From Rhodospirillales bacterium (GTDB taxonomy: Bacteria; Pseudomonadota; Alphaproteobacteria; Acetobacterales; Acetobacteraceae), in the NCBI GenBank assembly GCA_025352665.1, contig JANXSM010000080.1:1-64000 (forward strand): DNA of 64,000 bases, written 5' to 3'. Positions 11,351 to 20,484 of this stretch are shown piece by piece. Position numbers and translations under genes: made by a program. The first letter of the stretch is position 1. Every line of letters begins with the position of its first letter. Below the pieces are notes generated by a model, which searched no databases, had not been told where the DNA came from, and saw nothing but the letters and a program-made list of their open reading frames with translations.

Positions 11351-12362
11351 GGAAGAAACGCAGCATGGCCGCGGTGGCATCCGGCCCGCGCGGGTCGGTG
11401 TAGGAACCGGCTGGGCTGCCGCCGAACCAGGCGTGGCCGCCGCCATGAACCACCCATTGCTCCACCACAACCCGCCCCGCGGCATCGGCGTGCAGCGTGC
11501 GGGTGAAGGCGTGGCCGCGGGGCACCTGGCCCTGCTCCGAGCGAATCCGGAACACGCCATCCTGCGTCGCCTGAGCGACCACGGCGTCGGCATTGGCAGG
11601 ATTAACCGTGCTGTCCCGGTCACCATGGAAGACGATCGCCGGCATCACTCGGCCGCGATGGTCACGCATGTGCCAGGCGCCACCAAGCTGCATCGCCACC
11701 ATCGCCTGTTGCATGTCGCCGGCAACCCCGCAGGCGAGGCCGGAATGCACGCCGATCGCGGCGTAAAGATCCGGATAGGTCTGCCCCATCACAGCGGCTT
11801 CCGCGCCACCGGCCGACAACACGGCCACGAACACGCGCCCGGGATCGACGGCGTAGTCGGCCATGACCTCGCGGGTGATGCCGGCGATCAGCGAAGGCTC
11901 GCCATTGTCCCGGTGCTGGTCCCGCTCGTTGAACCAGTTCCAACATCTTTGCGGATTGGCGGAGCCGATCTGGCCGGGCCAGGCCACCAGACAGCCATGC
12001 GCCTCGGCCGAAGCGTTCATAAGGGTGCCCATTGCGAAATCCTCAGGCGACTGCGTGCAGCCGTGCAGCATCACAATCAGCGGCCGCGGCGCACCGGCGC
12101 CACCGCTTGGAACATAAAGCCGGTACGGGCGCGTGCCCGCGGGATTGGTGAATTGTTTGGCAAGGAACTGCGCACCAGGCGGCAGATCGGGTATCGCGCG
12201 CGATGGAGGCACCATCCGACCGAAATCCAGTTGGGGCATCACGGGCGCGATAAGGCCGGGCAGGTTTCCTAGCATGCGCCGAAGCGCCACTCCCGCCTCC
12301 ACCAAACGGCCTGCCTTGGTCAGCCGCGTTGCCTCCAGCAGAGCTTCCGGTAGCTTTACCAT
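11322..12362 (-). CDS. PHB depolymerase family esterase
   Basis: This 346-residue esterase is of the polyhydroxyalkanoate depolymerase/feruloyl esterase group. It shows the MLHGCTQ oxyanion motif, the nucleophile in VLSAGGAEA (families usually have GLSAGG), Asp in HGDRDSTVN and His in HGGGHAWFGG. The N-terminal helical KLPEALLEATRLTKAGRL segment is typical of this group, and there is no classical signal peptide. ATG 12362 is favoured because AAGG lies upstream; GTG 12383 is an alternative. It overlaps the kinase 3' end by 29 bp tail to tail. Confidence 0.87.
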   Translation of the reverse strand: MVKLPEALLEATRLTKAGRLVEAGVALRRMLGNLPGLIAPVMPQLDFGRMVPPSRAIPDLPPGAQFLAKQFTNPAGTRPYRLYVPSGGAGAPRPLIVMLHGCTQSPEDFAMGTLMNASAEAHGCLVAWPGQIGSANPQRCWNWFNERDQHRDNGEPSLIAGITREVMADYAVDPGRVFVAVLSAGGAEAAVMGQTYPDLYAAIGVHSGLACGVAGDMQQAMVAMQLGGAWHMRDHRGRVMPAIVFHGDRDSTVNPANADAVVAQATQDGVFRIRSEQGQVPRGHAFTRTLHADAAGRVVVEQWVVHGGGHAWFGGSPAGSYTDPRGPDATAAMLRFFLTMPHPGGP

Positions 12363-12657
12363 CTGTTTTGCCTTTCGATTCACCGCGTGCGGTCAGCCAG
12401 CACCGCCTTGACCGCAGCACCTTGCCAGACAGGATCACGGCCTGTGCCCGCTCACCCGTCACGTCCGGTGCAATACTGGCCAGCCCGAGCACATGGATGT
12501 CGATCAACTGTCCGCGATCGCGCGTGGGCGAAAGTGCGACTTGGCCATACTGCCGCAGGCCAAGCTGCATCGTGTTGCGCGCCAATGATTGGCATCCACC
12601 CTCCTTCTGCCGTTTGCGTGGCTGGCAGAAGGAGGGTGGATGCGCGACCTCAAGGCC
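12363..12657. other. intergenic region with an unassigned open frame and a strong hairpin
   Basis: Between the esterase and the sugar-transport operon, the leftward strand has an open frame from ATG 12585 with coding-like codon use. It continues in a different frame through the esterase start and resembles no family I recognise, so I do not call a gene. The perfect hairpin at 12592-12643 closes the upstream operon. Confidence 0.35.
12592..12643 (-). terminator. terminator hairpin of the sugar ABC operon
   Basis: A perfect 20-bp stem lies between 12592-12611 and 12624-12643 with a 12-nt loop. The arm is GCATCCACCCTCCTTCTGCC. It starts 14 bp after the possible small tail gene. There is no T tract, as usual in high-GC genomes. 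Confidence 0.7.
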
Positions 12658-12789
12658 TCAGGACATCCTGGCGGCGGCCTCGGCGTGGCCGACCAAGCGG
12701 CAGAACCGAGCAAACAACTCGCGTGGGGCGAGGCCATCCTTGCGCGCCTCCGTCGAGAGCCTGCTCGTTTCGGCGTCCATCGTGATCAT
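12658..12789 (-). CDS. possible small protein (43 aa), tail of the sugar ABC operon
   Basis: A short leftward open frame, ATG to TGA, encodes about 43 residues starting MITMDAETSRL and ending AAARMS. It has GC-rich third positions and a GGTGAG ribosome binding site about 8 nt upstream. It lies 21 bp after the binding-protein stop and just before a 20-bp perfect hairpin, which is where a last gene of the operon would sit. No family is recognised, and it may be chance coding. Confidence 0.4.
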   Translation of the reverse strand: MITMDAETSRLSTEARKDGLAPRELFARFCRLVGHAEAAARMS

Positions 12790-12810
12790 GAGGACGCTCA
12801 CCAGTGATGT

Positions 12811-13746
12811 TCAGCGCGCGGCGGACCAGCCCTTGTACGCCTTCACATTGTCCCGCGTCACCAACACGGAGGGCAACAGCACCACCGGTTCGGCCGGCTT
12901 CTTGCCGCTCAGAGCTTCCACGCCCAGCTTCACCGCAGTCTGCGCCATCACATACGGGTCCTGGCTGGCAGAGGCCTGCACAGACGGGCTGTTTGGGTCG
13001 GCCAGCGCGCTCTCGATATCCGGTGCGCCGTCGACCGAGGCGATAATGATCCCCTTGCGACTCAACTGCTTCGCCGCGAGGTCGGTGCCGATCGCCTGCG
13101 GATCGTTGATGGTGAACACGGCATCGATCTTGGGAAACCGGATCAGATGGCTCTGCATCACGTTAAGCCCGCCCTCACGCGAGCCTTTGGCATCCTGGTC
13201 GCTCGACAGCACCTTGATGCCCGGGTTCTTGGCGAACACCGATTTGCAACCGGTCACCCGATCAACCACCGAGGACACCTGCGGACCGTTCTGGATGATG
13301 ACATCGCCCTTGCCGCCAAGTTTGTCGACGATGTACTGGCAGGCGATCTCGCCCGCCTGGATGTTGTTGGTGGTGACGGTGAAATCGGCACCCTTGGCTG
13401 CGGTGTCGACGGCAACCACTAGAATGCCGGCCGCCTGCGCCTTCTTGATGGCGGGCTCGAGCGCATTCACGTCGCCGGGGTTGAGCAGGATCATGTCAAC
13501 GCCAGCTGCGATGAAATTGTCGATCTGGGTGAATTGCTTGCCGAGATCATAGTCATAGCCGACGGTCAGCACCTTTACGTTGGGATTGACCTTGCGGGCC
13601 TCAGCCTCAGCTCCCTTGGAGAGAGCAATAAAGAAAGGGTTGCCGAGCGAGCCGAGCGAAATGCCGATCGACTTGAGATCCTTCGCCTGGGCCATACCGG
13701 TGCCGAGGGCCAGAACCGCGGTGGCGGCGAGAAGCAGTTTGCGCAT
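12811..13746 (-). CDS. sugar ABC transporter periplasmic binding protein (RbsB family)
   Basis: This 311-residue periplasmic binding protein of the ribose/galactose (type I) family delivers a monosaccharide to the RbsC/RbsA-like complex. It has a clear signal peptide (MRKLLLAATAVLALGTGMAQA), then the family opening GISLGSLGNPFF, the hinge-region AVDTAAKGAD and INDPQAIG segments, and the C-terminal ASVDGAPD. ATG 13746 with GTGAGGA upstream starts exactly at the signal peptide; an upstream in-frame extension would bury it and is rejected. It is the third cistron of an ATPase-permease-binding protein operon. The exact sugar is not determinable. Confidence 0.92.
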   Translation of the reverse strand: MRKLLLAATAVLALGTGMAQAKDLKSIGISLGSLGNPFFIALSKGAEAEARKVNPNVKVLTVGYDYDLGKQFTQIDNFIAAGVDMILLNPGDVNALEPAIKKAQAAGILVVAVDTAAKGADFTVTTNNIQAGEIACQYIVDKLGGKGDVIIQNGPQVSSVVDRVTGCKSVFAKNPGIKVLSSDQDAKGSREGGLNVMQSHLIRFPKIDAVFTINDPQAIGTDLAAKQLSRKGIIIASVDGAPDIESALADPNSPSVQASASQDPYVMAQTAVKLGVEALSGKKPAEPVVLLPSVLVTRDNVKAYKGWSAAR

Positions 13747-13821
13747 GTGCGTGTCCTCACAGTTTTTGGTGGTCTGTCTGCTGCGGCCGCGGTTCGACCA
13801 TGGCACCGCGCCCGATCCCTC

Positions 13822-14838
13822 TCAGGCTCTTGCGGAACCCTGGATGCGATAGCGATCCAGCGCCACGGCGCCGATGATGACCAATCCCTTGATGATGTAC
13901 TGCCAGATGTCGGAGACACCCACCAGGATCAGCCCGTTGCCGAGCACCGCGATGATGAGTGCTCCGATCAGCGTGCCCCAGATCGAGCCGATGCCACCAA
14001 CGAAGCTGGTGCCTCCCAATATGACGGCGGCGATAGCGTCGAGTTCGTAGGACTGGCCGAGTTGCAATCCGTTCGCGGCAAACAAACGCGCCGCCGACAT
14101 CACGCCGCCCAACCCGGCATACAGGCCTGCCAACGCGTAGGCGAACAATATCACTGCCCACACCTTGATACCCGACAGGCGTGAGGCATCCGGGTTGCCG
14201 CCGACAGCATAGATATGCACGCCCAGCACCGTGCGGCGCAGGATGAACCAGGTGACCAGGATGACCGCAATGGCGATCACCACCAGCCACGGCAGCCCGG
14301 CCAGCGTGCCGTTGCCGATGAAGGCGAAGGGCAGTGAGGGATTGAACACGGTGGTGTCGCCGCCGATCAATCGCGCGATGCCGCGCACCGCGGTGAGCGA
14401 CCCTAATGTTACGATGAACGGCGGTAATTTCATGAAGGCGATCAGCGCACCGTTGATCGCTCCAAACAGAAGTCCGCAGAGCATTGCTGCGGGAATGCCG
14501 AGCAGGCCGAGGCCTTCGAGCTTGGAGGCGATGACGGCGACCATGGCGCTCGCAGCCAGAATCGAGCCCACCGACAGATCGATGCCGCCGGTGAGGATCA
14601 CAACCGTCATGCCCGCCGCCAGCACCGTGTTGATCGAGGCCTGCTGCATCACGATCGACAGGTTCTGCCAGCTCATGAACCGGCCCTCGGCCCAGGCGCC
14701 GGACAGGTTTCCTGCCTCCACCCAGCCGCTCAGCAACTGGAACATGATCCCCAGCAGCACCAGGATAGGCAACATGCCGGCGACCTGGATGGCATTGCGA
14801 AAGGCAAGCTTGCGACGAACCCTGACTGCTTCAGACAC
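13822..14838 (-). CDS. sugar ABC transporter permease (RbsC family)
   Basis: This 338-residue inner-membrane permease of the ribose/xylose/galactose importer family shows about 8-10 membrane helices. It has the conserved ILTGGIDLSVGS segment, the PPFIVTLGSL motif and the ATPase-contact loop VGGNPDASRLSGI. The start is ATG 14838. It lies 33 bp after the ATPase gene and 75 bp before the binding-protein gene, as expected for an rbsACB-type operon. Confidence 0.93.
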   Translation of the reverse strand: MSEAVRVRRKLAFRNAIQVAGMLPILVLLGIMFQLLSGWVEAGNLSGAWAEGRFMSWQNLSIVMQQASINTVLAAGMTVVILTGGIDLSVGSILAASAMVAVIASKLEGLGLLGIPAAMLCGLLFGAINGALIAFMKLPPFIVTLGSLTAVRGIARLIGGDTTVFNPSLPFAFIGNGTLAGLPWLVVIAIAVILVTWFILRRTVLGVHIYAVGGNPDASRLSGIKVWAVILFAYALAGLYAGLGGVMSAARLFAANGLQLGQSYELDAIAAVILGGTSFVGGIGSIWGTLIGALIIAVLGNGLILVGVSDIWQYIIKGLVIIGAVALDRYRIQGSARA

Positions 14839-14871
14839 CGTGACCTCCCCAAGTCTTTCTTAGAGCGCCGA

Positions 14872-16404
14872 TCAAGCGGCTTGCTGTCCAGCGCTTTCGT
14901 CGGCACCGGTTGCGATGGCAATGATATTTTCCTGCGTCACGGGCTGGCCATCACCGCCAATCTCCCCCGCCATCCGCCCTTCGCGCATCACCAGCACACG
15001 GTCACAGATGCCGACGATCTCCGGCAGATCGGAAGAGATGACGATCACGCCGACATCGGCGCGCGCCAGGCTATCGATCAGCCGATAGATTTCCGACTTC
15101 GCGCCGATGTCCACTCCGCGGGTGGGCTCGTCGAGAATGAGCACGCGCGGCTTCGTCTCGAGCAGCCGCGCCAGCAGCACCTTCTGCTGATTGCCGCCCG
15201 AGAGCGCTCCGACATTGATCATGTCGGCCGAAACACGGATGCCGAGGGCTGCGATCGCATCGCGCGCGCGCCGCGCCGCAGCGGCGAAGTCGAGCAGCGC
15301 GCCGCCCTTTGCATCGCGGCCAATCACACCGAGATTGATGTTCTCCCGCACCGACATGTCAAGGAACAGCCCGAGCCGCTTGCGATCTTCCGTGAGATAC
15401 ACAACGCCCGCGTCGATGGCATCGCGCGGGGTTGCGATGTGCAGCGCGCGGCCATCGAGGGTGACGGTACCTGAGCCGCGATCGGCGCCGTAGACAAGCC
15501 GGGCGAACTCGGTTCGTCCCGCACCCACCAAGCCTGCGATGCCAAGCACCTCGCCTGCGTGCAGATCCAGGCCACAGCCGAGCACCCGCTGGCCGTCGCC
15601 GACATCGCGTACCGACAAGATCACCGGGCCCCGCGCCAACGCGGCCGCATGGTCTTTCTTGTAAAAGGTCGCGAGGTCGCGGCCCACCATAAGGCGCACC
15701 AGCGTTTCGGCCGACAGCTCCGCGCGCGGGATCGTGCCGACCGCGCTGCCGTCGCGAAGCACGCTGACGCGGTCGGCAAGATCGTAGATCTCCGCCATGC
15801 GGTGGCTGATGTAGATGATCGCCAGTCCATCGGCGCGCAGCCGGCGGATCAAGTCGAACAGCCGCTCCGTCTCGCGCGAGGACAGCGAGGTGGTCGGCTC
15901 GTCCATCACCAGGATCCGGCTTTGCGCGTTGAGTGCGCGGGCGATCTCGACCATCTGACGTTCGGCCATCGACAGGGTAGAGACGAGCGTGGCAGGGGTG
16001 AACGAAACGCCCAACCGCTGCAGCAACGGTGTGCAGGCATTGGTTATGGCGGCGCGGTCGATCATGCCGCCACGGCGCGGCTCGGTACCGAGGAAGATGT
16101 TTTCGCCTACTGAAAGATTCGGTGCGAGCGTCAGCTCCTGGTAGATCACCGACACGCCCAATCGTCGCGCGGCCAGCGGGCCATTGATGACGACAGGCTC
16201 GCCACCGATGCGAATCTGGCCGCCGGGGTCCGCCTGATACGCGCCCGACAGGATTTTCATCAGCGTCGATTTTCCGGCGCCGTTTTCGCCCATCAGCGCG
16301 TGGATCTCGCCGGGAATAACTGTAAGGCTGACATCGCACAGGGCACGATTGGCGCCAAAGGTCTTGGAAATGCCGAGCATCTCCAGAATGGGAGCCATGC
16401 TCAC
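14872..16404 (-). CDS. sugar ABC transporter ATP-binding protein (RbsA/MglA family)
   Basis: This 510-residue protein has two fused nucleotide-binding domains, the hallmark of the RbsA/MglA/XylG family. Domain 1 has Walker [10 protein letters not shown] near residue 38 and Walker [12 protein letters not shown]. Domain 2 begins about residue 265 with [13 protein letters not shown], a degenerate Walker A, and carries the [13 protein letters not shown] signature. GTG 16404 is favoured because AAGG is 7 nt upstream; ATG 16398 is an alternative. It is the first cistron of the operon, and a 93-bp region separates it from the next leftward gene upstream. Confidence 0.93.
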   Translation of the reverse strand: MSMAPILEMLGISKTFGANRALCDVSLTVIPGEIHALMGENGAGKSTLMKILSGAYQADPGGQIRIGGEPVVINGPLAARRLGVSVIYQELTLAPNLSVGENIFLGTEPRRGGMIDRAAITNACTPLLQRLGVSFTPATLVSTLSMAERQMVEIARALNAQSRILVMDEPTTSLSSRETERLFDLIRRLRADGLAIIYISHRMAEIYDLADRVSVLRDGSAVGTIPRAELSAETLVRLMVGRDLATFYKKDHAAALARGPVILSVRDVGDGQRVLGCGLDLHAGEVLGIAGLVGAGRTEFARLVYGADRGSGTVTLDGRALHIATPRDAIDAGVVYLTEDRKRLGLFLDMSVRENINLGVIGRDAKGGALLDFAAAARRARDAIAALGIRVSADMINVGALSGGNQQKVLLARLLETKPRVLILDEPTRGVDIGAKSEIYRLIDSLARADVGVIVISSDLPEIVGICDRVLVMREGRMAGEIGGDGQPVTQENIIAIATGADESAGQQAA

Positions 16405-16497
16405 CGGTGCACCTTACGTCTCATGCGCGCAGCTCCATTGCGTGGTCGGGTTGTGCGGTCAAATGGTCGCACGCGGGGCTGGAGCTGTCGTGCGGCA

Positions 16498-17508
16498 TCA
16501 GTCGAGCCAGCCCCGCACCGCCTGCTTAACAAACGCGAAATCGGCCAGATTGAGCCGCGGTGCACCGGCCCGATGGCCCCAGATACTCGGGATGGGACGC
16601 AATTCGCCCCGCGCGAGGTAAGGCAGTTCCGCTGCATTGTCGGCCACCCGGAAATACAGGTCGGTCTCCCCCGGCAACAACATCACCCGTGCCTTGATCG
16701 CGCCCAACGCCTGCGACAGGTCGCCCTGGTAGAGCGGGTTGGCGCTGATGTCACCATGATACCAGGTGACCAGCTGGGCATAGAGATTGGCCGCCGATTT
16801 ACGATCATATTGATCCACCCAATCGGTTTGCAGAAAGCTATCGAGATCTTTCCCCCCCAAGGCCGACAGGTGCAGGCCTTCGCGATAGAAGTCCTGGCTC
16901 AGCGCCCAGGCGGCATAGATATGCCCGAAAGCCCGCAGGGCGAGCCTGGGTTCGGCCGAGAAGCGACCGTTACCGATATGCTCGGGGGCAGCCTCCAGCG
17001 TGCGCAGCAGGCTCGATAGGAACACCTTGTTGTGAACAGAGGTGCGGGCGCTGCCGCACAGCACGAAGGCGTGGTCGACCTGATCCGGGAACGCTGCCGC
17101 CCAGTGATAGGCCTGCTGGGCGCCCATCGAGAACCCGTATACGGCGTGCACCCGCTGTATGCCGAACTGCTCGGCAAGCAGGCGATGCTGTGCCTGCACA
17201 TTGTCCCATGATGTCACCACCGCAGGGAAACCAGCGGTTTCGGCGGCACCCGAAGACAGGCCGTTCGAGAACATGTCGGGGATGACGATGAACCAGCGAG
17301 TGGGATCAAGAATGCCGTCAGGCCCGATCAACCACTCCTGGTCCTGGTGCTGGGCCCCGTAGCTGCAGGGATACACCACCACGTTGTCACGCGCAGGCGA
17401 TAGCGTGCCGTGGGTTTTCCAGCTCAGTTTCGCGTCGGATATGGTTTCACCGGATTGCACGGTGACATCGCCCAACGAAAACACACCATTGACGCGGTCC
17501 CAGGTCAT
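16498..17508 (-). CDS. MetX-like alpha/beta hydrolase (homoserine O-acetyltransferase superfamily)
   Basis: This 336-residue protein has the MetX-type core: opening strands with SWKTHGTL, the PCSYGA oxyanion region, nucleophile elbow GFSMGAQQAYHWA, Asp in LPGETDLYF and His in IWGHRAG. True homoserine acetyltransferases have GGSMGG and a lid matched to acetyl-CoA; here the elbow is GFSMGAQ, so this is more likely a general alpha/beta hydrolase or acyltransferase of the family than MetX itself. It is divergent from a GST and upstream of the sugar ABC operon, with no clear pathway link. Confidence 0.8.
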   Translation of the reverse strand: MTWDRVNGVFSLGDVTVQSGETISDAKLSWKTHGTLSPARDNVVVYPCSYGAQHQDQEWLIGPDGILDPTRWFIVIPDMFSNGLSSGAAETAGFPAVVTSWDNVQAQHRLLAEQFGIQRVHAVYGFSMGAQQAYHWAAAFPDQVDHAFVLCGSARTSVHNKVFLSSLLRTLEAAPEHIGNGRFSAEPRLALRAFGHIYAAWALSQDFYREGLHLSALGGKDLDSFLQTDWVDQYDRKSAANLYAQLVTWYHGDISANPLYQGDLSQALGAIKARVMLLPGETDLYFRVADNAAELPYLARGELRPIPSIWGHRAGAPRLNLADFAFVKQAVRGWLD

Positions 17509-17591
17509 TACAGCGTCTCCATCATATACGGTTGGCAGATCATCCTATAACGGTTCAGCGCGCAACCATGCGCGGCCACGGAGGCAAACCG
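17509..17591. promoter_or_regulatory. divergent region, MetX-like hydrolase / GST
   Basis: This 83-bp region holds both promoters. TATA-rich stretches are seen at about 17520-17550. GGAGG at 17579-17583 is the ribosome binding site of the GST. Confidence 0.4.
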
Positions 17592-18284
17592 ATGCTGAAA
17601 TTTTACTACAGCCTGGCGCCCAACCCGATGAAGGTCGCGCTGTTCCTCGAGGAAGCCAGCCTCGCCTACGAGGCAATCCCGATCGACACGCGCAAGGGCG
17701 AACAATTCGCCGCCGAATTCGCGGCCCTCAACCCCAACAACAAGGTGCCCTGCATCGTCGACGGCGATGCCGTGGTGTTCGACAGCAGCGCCATCCTGCT
17801 GTATCTCGCTGAAAAGACCGGCAAATTTCTACCAGACGCTTCGCCCGCATCACGCGGTCAGCTGCTGTCCTGGCTGATGTTCACCGCCAGCGGCATCGGT
17901 CCGTTTTCCGGCCAGTCCGTTCACTTCCGTCATTTCGCGCCGGAGCCCAAGGACTACGCCCTCACGCGCTACACGTTCGAAGCCCACCGCCACTACGCCG
18001 TTCTCGAGGCGCATCTTGAAGGTCGCAGCTTCATGGTCGGTGAGACCTATACGATCGTCGACATGGCCGTGTGGGCCTGGGCGCGCGCGCTGCCCTTCGT
18101 GGTCGGCGACGATGCGGTGTGGGCAGAATATCCCAATGTGAAGCGGCTGCTCGATGCCGTGAGCGCACGCCCGGCCGCCGCCCGAGCGATCGCCCTCAAA
18201 GACCGCCACAGCTTCAAGACCGAGTTCGACGAAGAGGCTCGCAGGAACATGTTCCGCCACACGGCGACACCTGCGGCGGAATAG
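17592..18284 (+). CDS. glutathione S-transferase family protein
   Basis: This 230-residue cytosolic GST has a thioredoxin-like N-domain (LKFYYSLAPNPMKVALFLEE; NPNNKVPCIVDGD; the cis-Pro and VFDSSAILLYL glutathione-binding elements) and an all-helical C-domain from about residue 90. The pattern resembles YfcG/Ure2-like disulfide reductases rather than drug-conjugating classes. ATG 17592 is well placed after GGAGG; in-frame codons upstream are not supported. It ends 6 bp before the convergent molybdoenzyme gene. Confidence 0.9.
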   Translation: MLKFYYSLAPNPMKVALFLEEASLAYEAIPIDTRKGEQFAAEFAALNPNNKVPCIVDGDAVVFDSSAILLYLAEKTGKFLPDASPASRGQLLSWLMFTASGIGPFSGQSVHFRHFAPEPKDYALTRYTFEAHRHYAVLEAHLEGRSFMVGETYTIVDMAVWAWARALPFVVGDDAVWAEYPNVKRLLDAVSARPAAARAIALKDRHSFKTEFDEEARRNMFRHTATPAAE

Positions 18285-18290
18285 CCGGAC

Positions 18291-20372
18291 CTACTCCGCG
18301 GCCAGCGTCACCTCGGCCGCGATCGGCTGAATCCAGACGGCGGTGTCGTGAAACACGGCACCGCCGAGCGGCGGGGCGGGATCATCGCTGACCAAGGCGT
18401 TGATGCCGACGCCGCCTTCGAAATCGGCATGCGGCCAGACGCTTTCCACCACGACCACACCTGGCTGCAGCCCGTCGAACAGCCGGGCGTTCACGATGAC
18501 CTCACCCAGGCGATTGCCCAGGCGCAGCTTGCCGCCTTCGACGATCCCCAGCCTGGCGGCATCGTCTGGATGGATCAACGCAGTCGGCCGCCCTTCGCGC
18601 TTTCGCGCCGAGGGCGTTTCAGTGAAGCTGGTGTTGAGGAATTGACGCGCGGGTGCGGTCACCAGCCGGAATGGACGTTCCGCGTTTGCTTCGTCATTGA
18701 CCGCCATATGGTCGGGCAGCCGCGGCATGGCGTGATGATTGGGACCAATCGCCGCCCAATCCGGGGTGAAACGGAACTTGCCGTCGGCATGGCCGAAGCC
18801 GTTGCTGAAGTGACTTTCGGCCAGGCCCGGCTGTGCGTCGATCCAGCGCTCCGCCAACACCGTTTGCGCGTCCGGCCAGCCAGATGCTTTCAGCGTGGCA
18901 TCGATCATCTCCATCTCGGTCATGTCGAAGCCGGCATGCACGGCGCCGAGACGCTGGGCAAGGCCCTGCAGCACCGCGTGGTTGGAACGGCAGCTGCCAG
19001 GCGGGTCGATCAGCTTGGGGCCGATCTGAATGTGGCTGTGGCCACCGGCCTGATACAGGTCGTCATGCTCCAAGAACATCGTCGCCGGCAGCACGATATC
19101 GGCCATGGCGGCGGTTTCCGTCATGAACTGCTCATGCACGCACACGAACAGATCCTCACGATTGAAGCCGCGCAGCACGCGGTTGCTGTCGGGGGCGACC
19201 GTCACCGGATTGACGTTTTGGATCAGCATCGAATGCACCGCAGGCCCACCGCGCAGTTCGTGGCGCTCGCCGGTCAGCACCGCGCCGATGCGGCTCATGT
19301 CCATTTCGCGGATGCTGGTATCTCGCCGATCGAGCCCTTCAATCAGCGTCTTGTTCCAATGATAGATCGATCGATTGTTCCAGAACGCACCGGCGCCTTC
19401 GGTGGGCCACTTGCCCGTGACCGTCGGCAGGCAGGTGACGGCGTGCAGGTTGGCCGCCCCGTTGCGCAGCCGGGAGAACCCGTAGCCAAGCCGCAGATAG
19501 GCGCGCTCGGTGCTGTTGTACAACTGGGCAAAGCCATCGATAGCCGCGACGGACAGGCCGGTGATCTCGCTCGCCCAATCCGGTCCGCGGGCGGCCAGAT
19601 GCGCCTCCAGCCCTGCCGGCGCGTCGCTATGCGCTGCCATATAGGCGCGGTCGGCGAAACCGTCGCGGAATGCCACATGCATCACGGCGCAGGCGAGCGC
19701 GCCATCGGTGCCAGGGCGCAGCGCCAAGTGCAGGTCAGCCACCTGGGCGGTGGCGGTGCGGTAGGGGTCGATCACCACCAGTTTCGCGCCGCGTTCCTTC
19801 CGGGCACGGCTGATATGGGTCATGACATTGATCTGCGTGTTCACGGGATTGCCGCCCCACACCACGATCAGATCAGCCTTCGCCATCTCCCGCGGGTCTG
19901 GCCCGGTCATGCGCCCGACACCCGCCATCCAGCCGGTTTCGCAGACCATCGAGCAGATCGTGGCACTCTGGCGGGAGTAGCCCATCACATGGCGCAGGCG
20001 GTTGATGCCGTCGCGCTGTAGCAGGCCCATGGTGCCGGCAAAATAATACGGCCACACCGAAGTCGCACCATGGCGTGCGGTGGCCTGGACGAAGTTTTCG
20101 GCCACCCGATCGAGCGCCTCGTCCCAACCGATCTCGCGGAACTGGCGACTGCCCTTGGGCCCGGTACGCAGCAGCGGCTGGGTGATCCGGCCGGGGTGGT
20201 GCACGCGCTCGGCGTAGCGGCCGACCTTGGCGCAGATGACTCCGTCGGTGTAATTATTGGCGGCCGCGCCGCGCACCGCGCCGATCCTGGCGCCGTCGTG
20301 CACTTCCACCTCCAACGCGCAGGTGGAGGGGCAGTCGTGCGGACAAACCGTTGATTTCACGGCATGGGCCAT
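18291..20372 (-). CDS. molybdopterin oxidoreductase (DMSO reductase family)
   Basis: This 693-residue Mo/W-bis-MGD enzyme begins with a 4Fe-4S site (CPHDCPSTC with a later Cys in GVICAKVG), then the molybdopterin domains (WGGNPVNTQ, PYRTATAQVADLHLALRPGTDGAL) and the C-terminal dinucleotide-binding domain (LVTAPARQFLNTSF). No Tat signal precedes the cluster, so it is cytoplasmic, like formate dehydrogenase- and assimilatory nitrate reductase-type members; the electron donor and substrate are unknown. ATG 20372 follows GAGGAAGG. It stands alone without an electron-transfer or membrane subunit, divergent from an MBL hydrolase. Confidence 0.88.
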   Translation of the reverse strand: MAHAVKSTVCPHDCPSTCALEVEVHDGARIGAVRGAAANNYTDGVICAKVGRYAERVHHPGRITQPLLRTGPKGSRQFREIGWDEALDRVAENFVQATARHGATSVWPYYFAGTMGLLQRDGINRLRHVMGYSRQSATICSMVCETGWMAGVGRMTGPDPREMAKADLIVVWGGNPVNTQINVMTHISRARKERGAKLVVIDPYRTATAQVADLHLALRPGTDGALACAVMHVAFRDGFADRAYMAAHSDAPAGLEAHLAARGPDWASEITGLSVAAIDGFAQLYNSTERAYLRLGYGFSRLRNGAANLHAVTCLPTVTGKWPTEGAGAFWNNRSIYHWNKTLIEGLDRRDTSIREMDMSRIGAVLTGERHELRGGPAVHSMLIQNVNPVTVAPDSNRVLRGFNREDLFVCVHEQFMTETAAMADIVLPATMFLEHDDLYQAGGHSHIQIGPKLIDPPGSCRSNHAVLQGLAQRLGAVHAGFDMTEMEMIDATLKASGWPDAQTVLAERWIDAQPGLAESHFSNGFGHADGKFRFTPDWAAIGPNHHAMPRLPDHMAVNDEANAERPFRLVTAPARQFLNTSFTETPSARKREGRPTALIHPDDAARLGIVEGGKLRLGNRLGEVIVNARLFDGLQPGVVVVESVWPHADFEGGVGINALVSDDPAPPLGGAVFHDTAVWIQPIAAEVTLAAE

Positions 20373-20484
20373 GGGCGAACCTTCCTCATCGAGGGGCCAT
20401 GAGATCACGCTCGACTTCGATGCCGCAACATCTATCCTCAATGGCCAATCCGCGGTTTCCGTGGGCAGCCAAGGATCCGTGACA
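20373..20484. promoter_or_regulatory. divergent region, molybdoenzyme / MBL hydrolase
   Basis: This 112-bp region lies between two divergent starts. AAGGAT at 20471-20476 is the ribosome binding site of the rightward gene. No operator repeat was found by eye. Confidence 0.35.

Noticed and set aside
12043-12585. Leftward open frame starting MARNTMQLGLRQYGQ
   Set aside because: Its first part looks coding-like, but it runs out of frame through the esterase start and has no recognised family; not enough support for a gene.
18348-20021. Long rightward open frame (557 codons) opposite the molybdoenzyme
   Set aside because: Shadow frame; the leftward gene has clear Fe-S and molybdopterin motifs.
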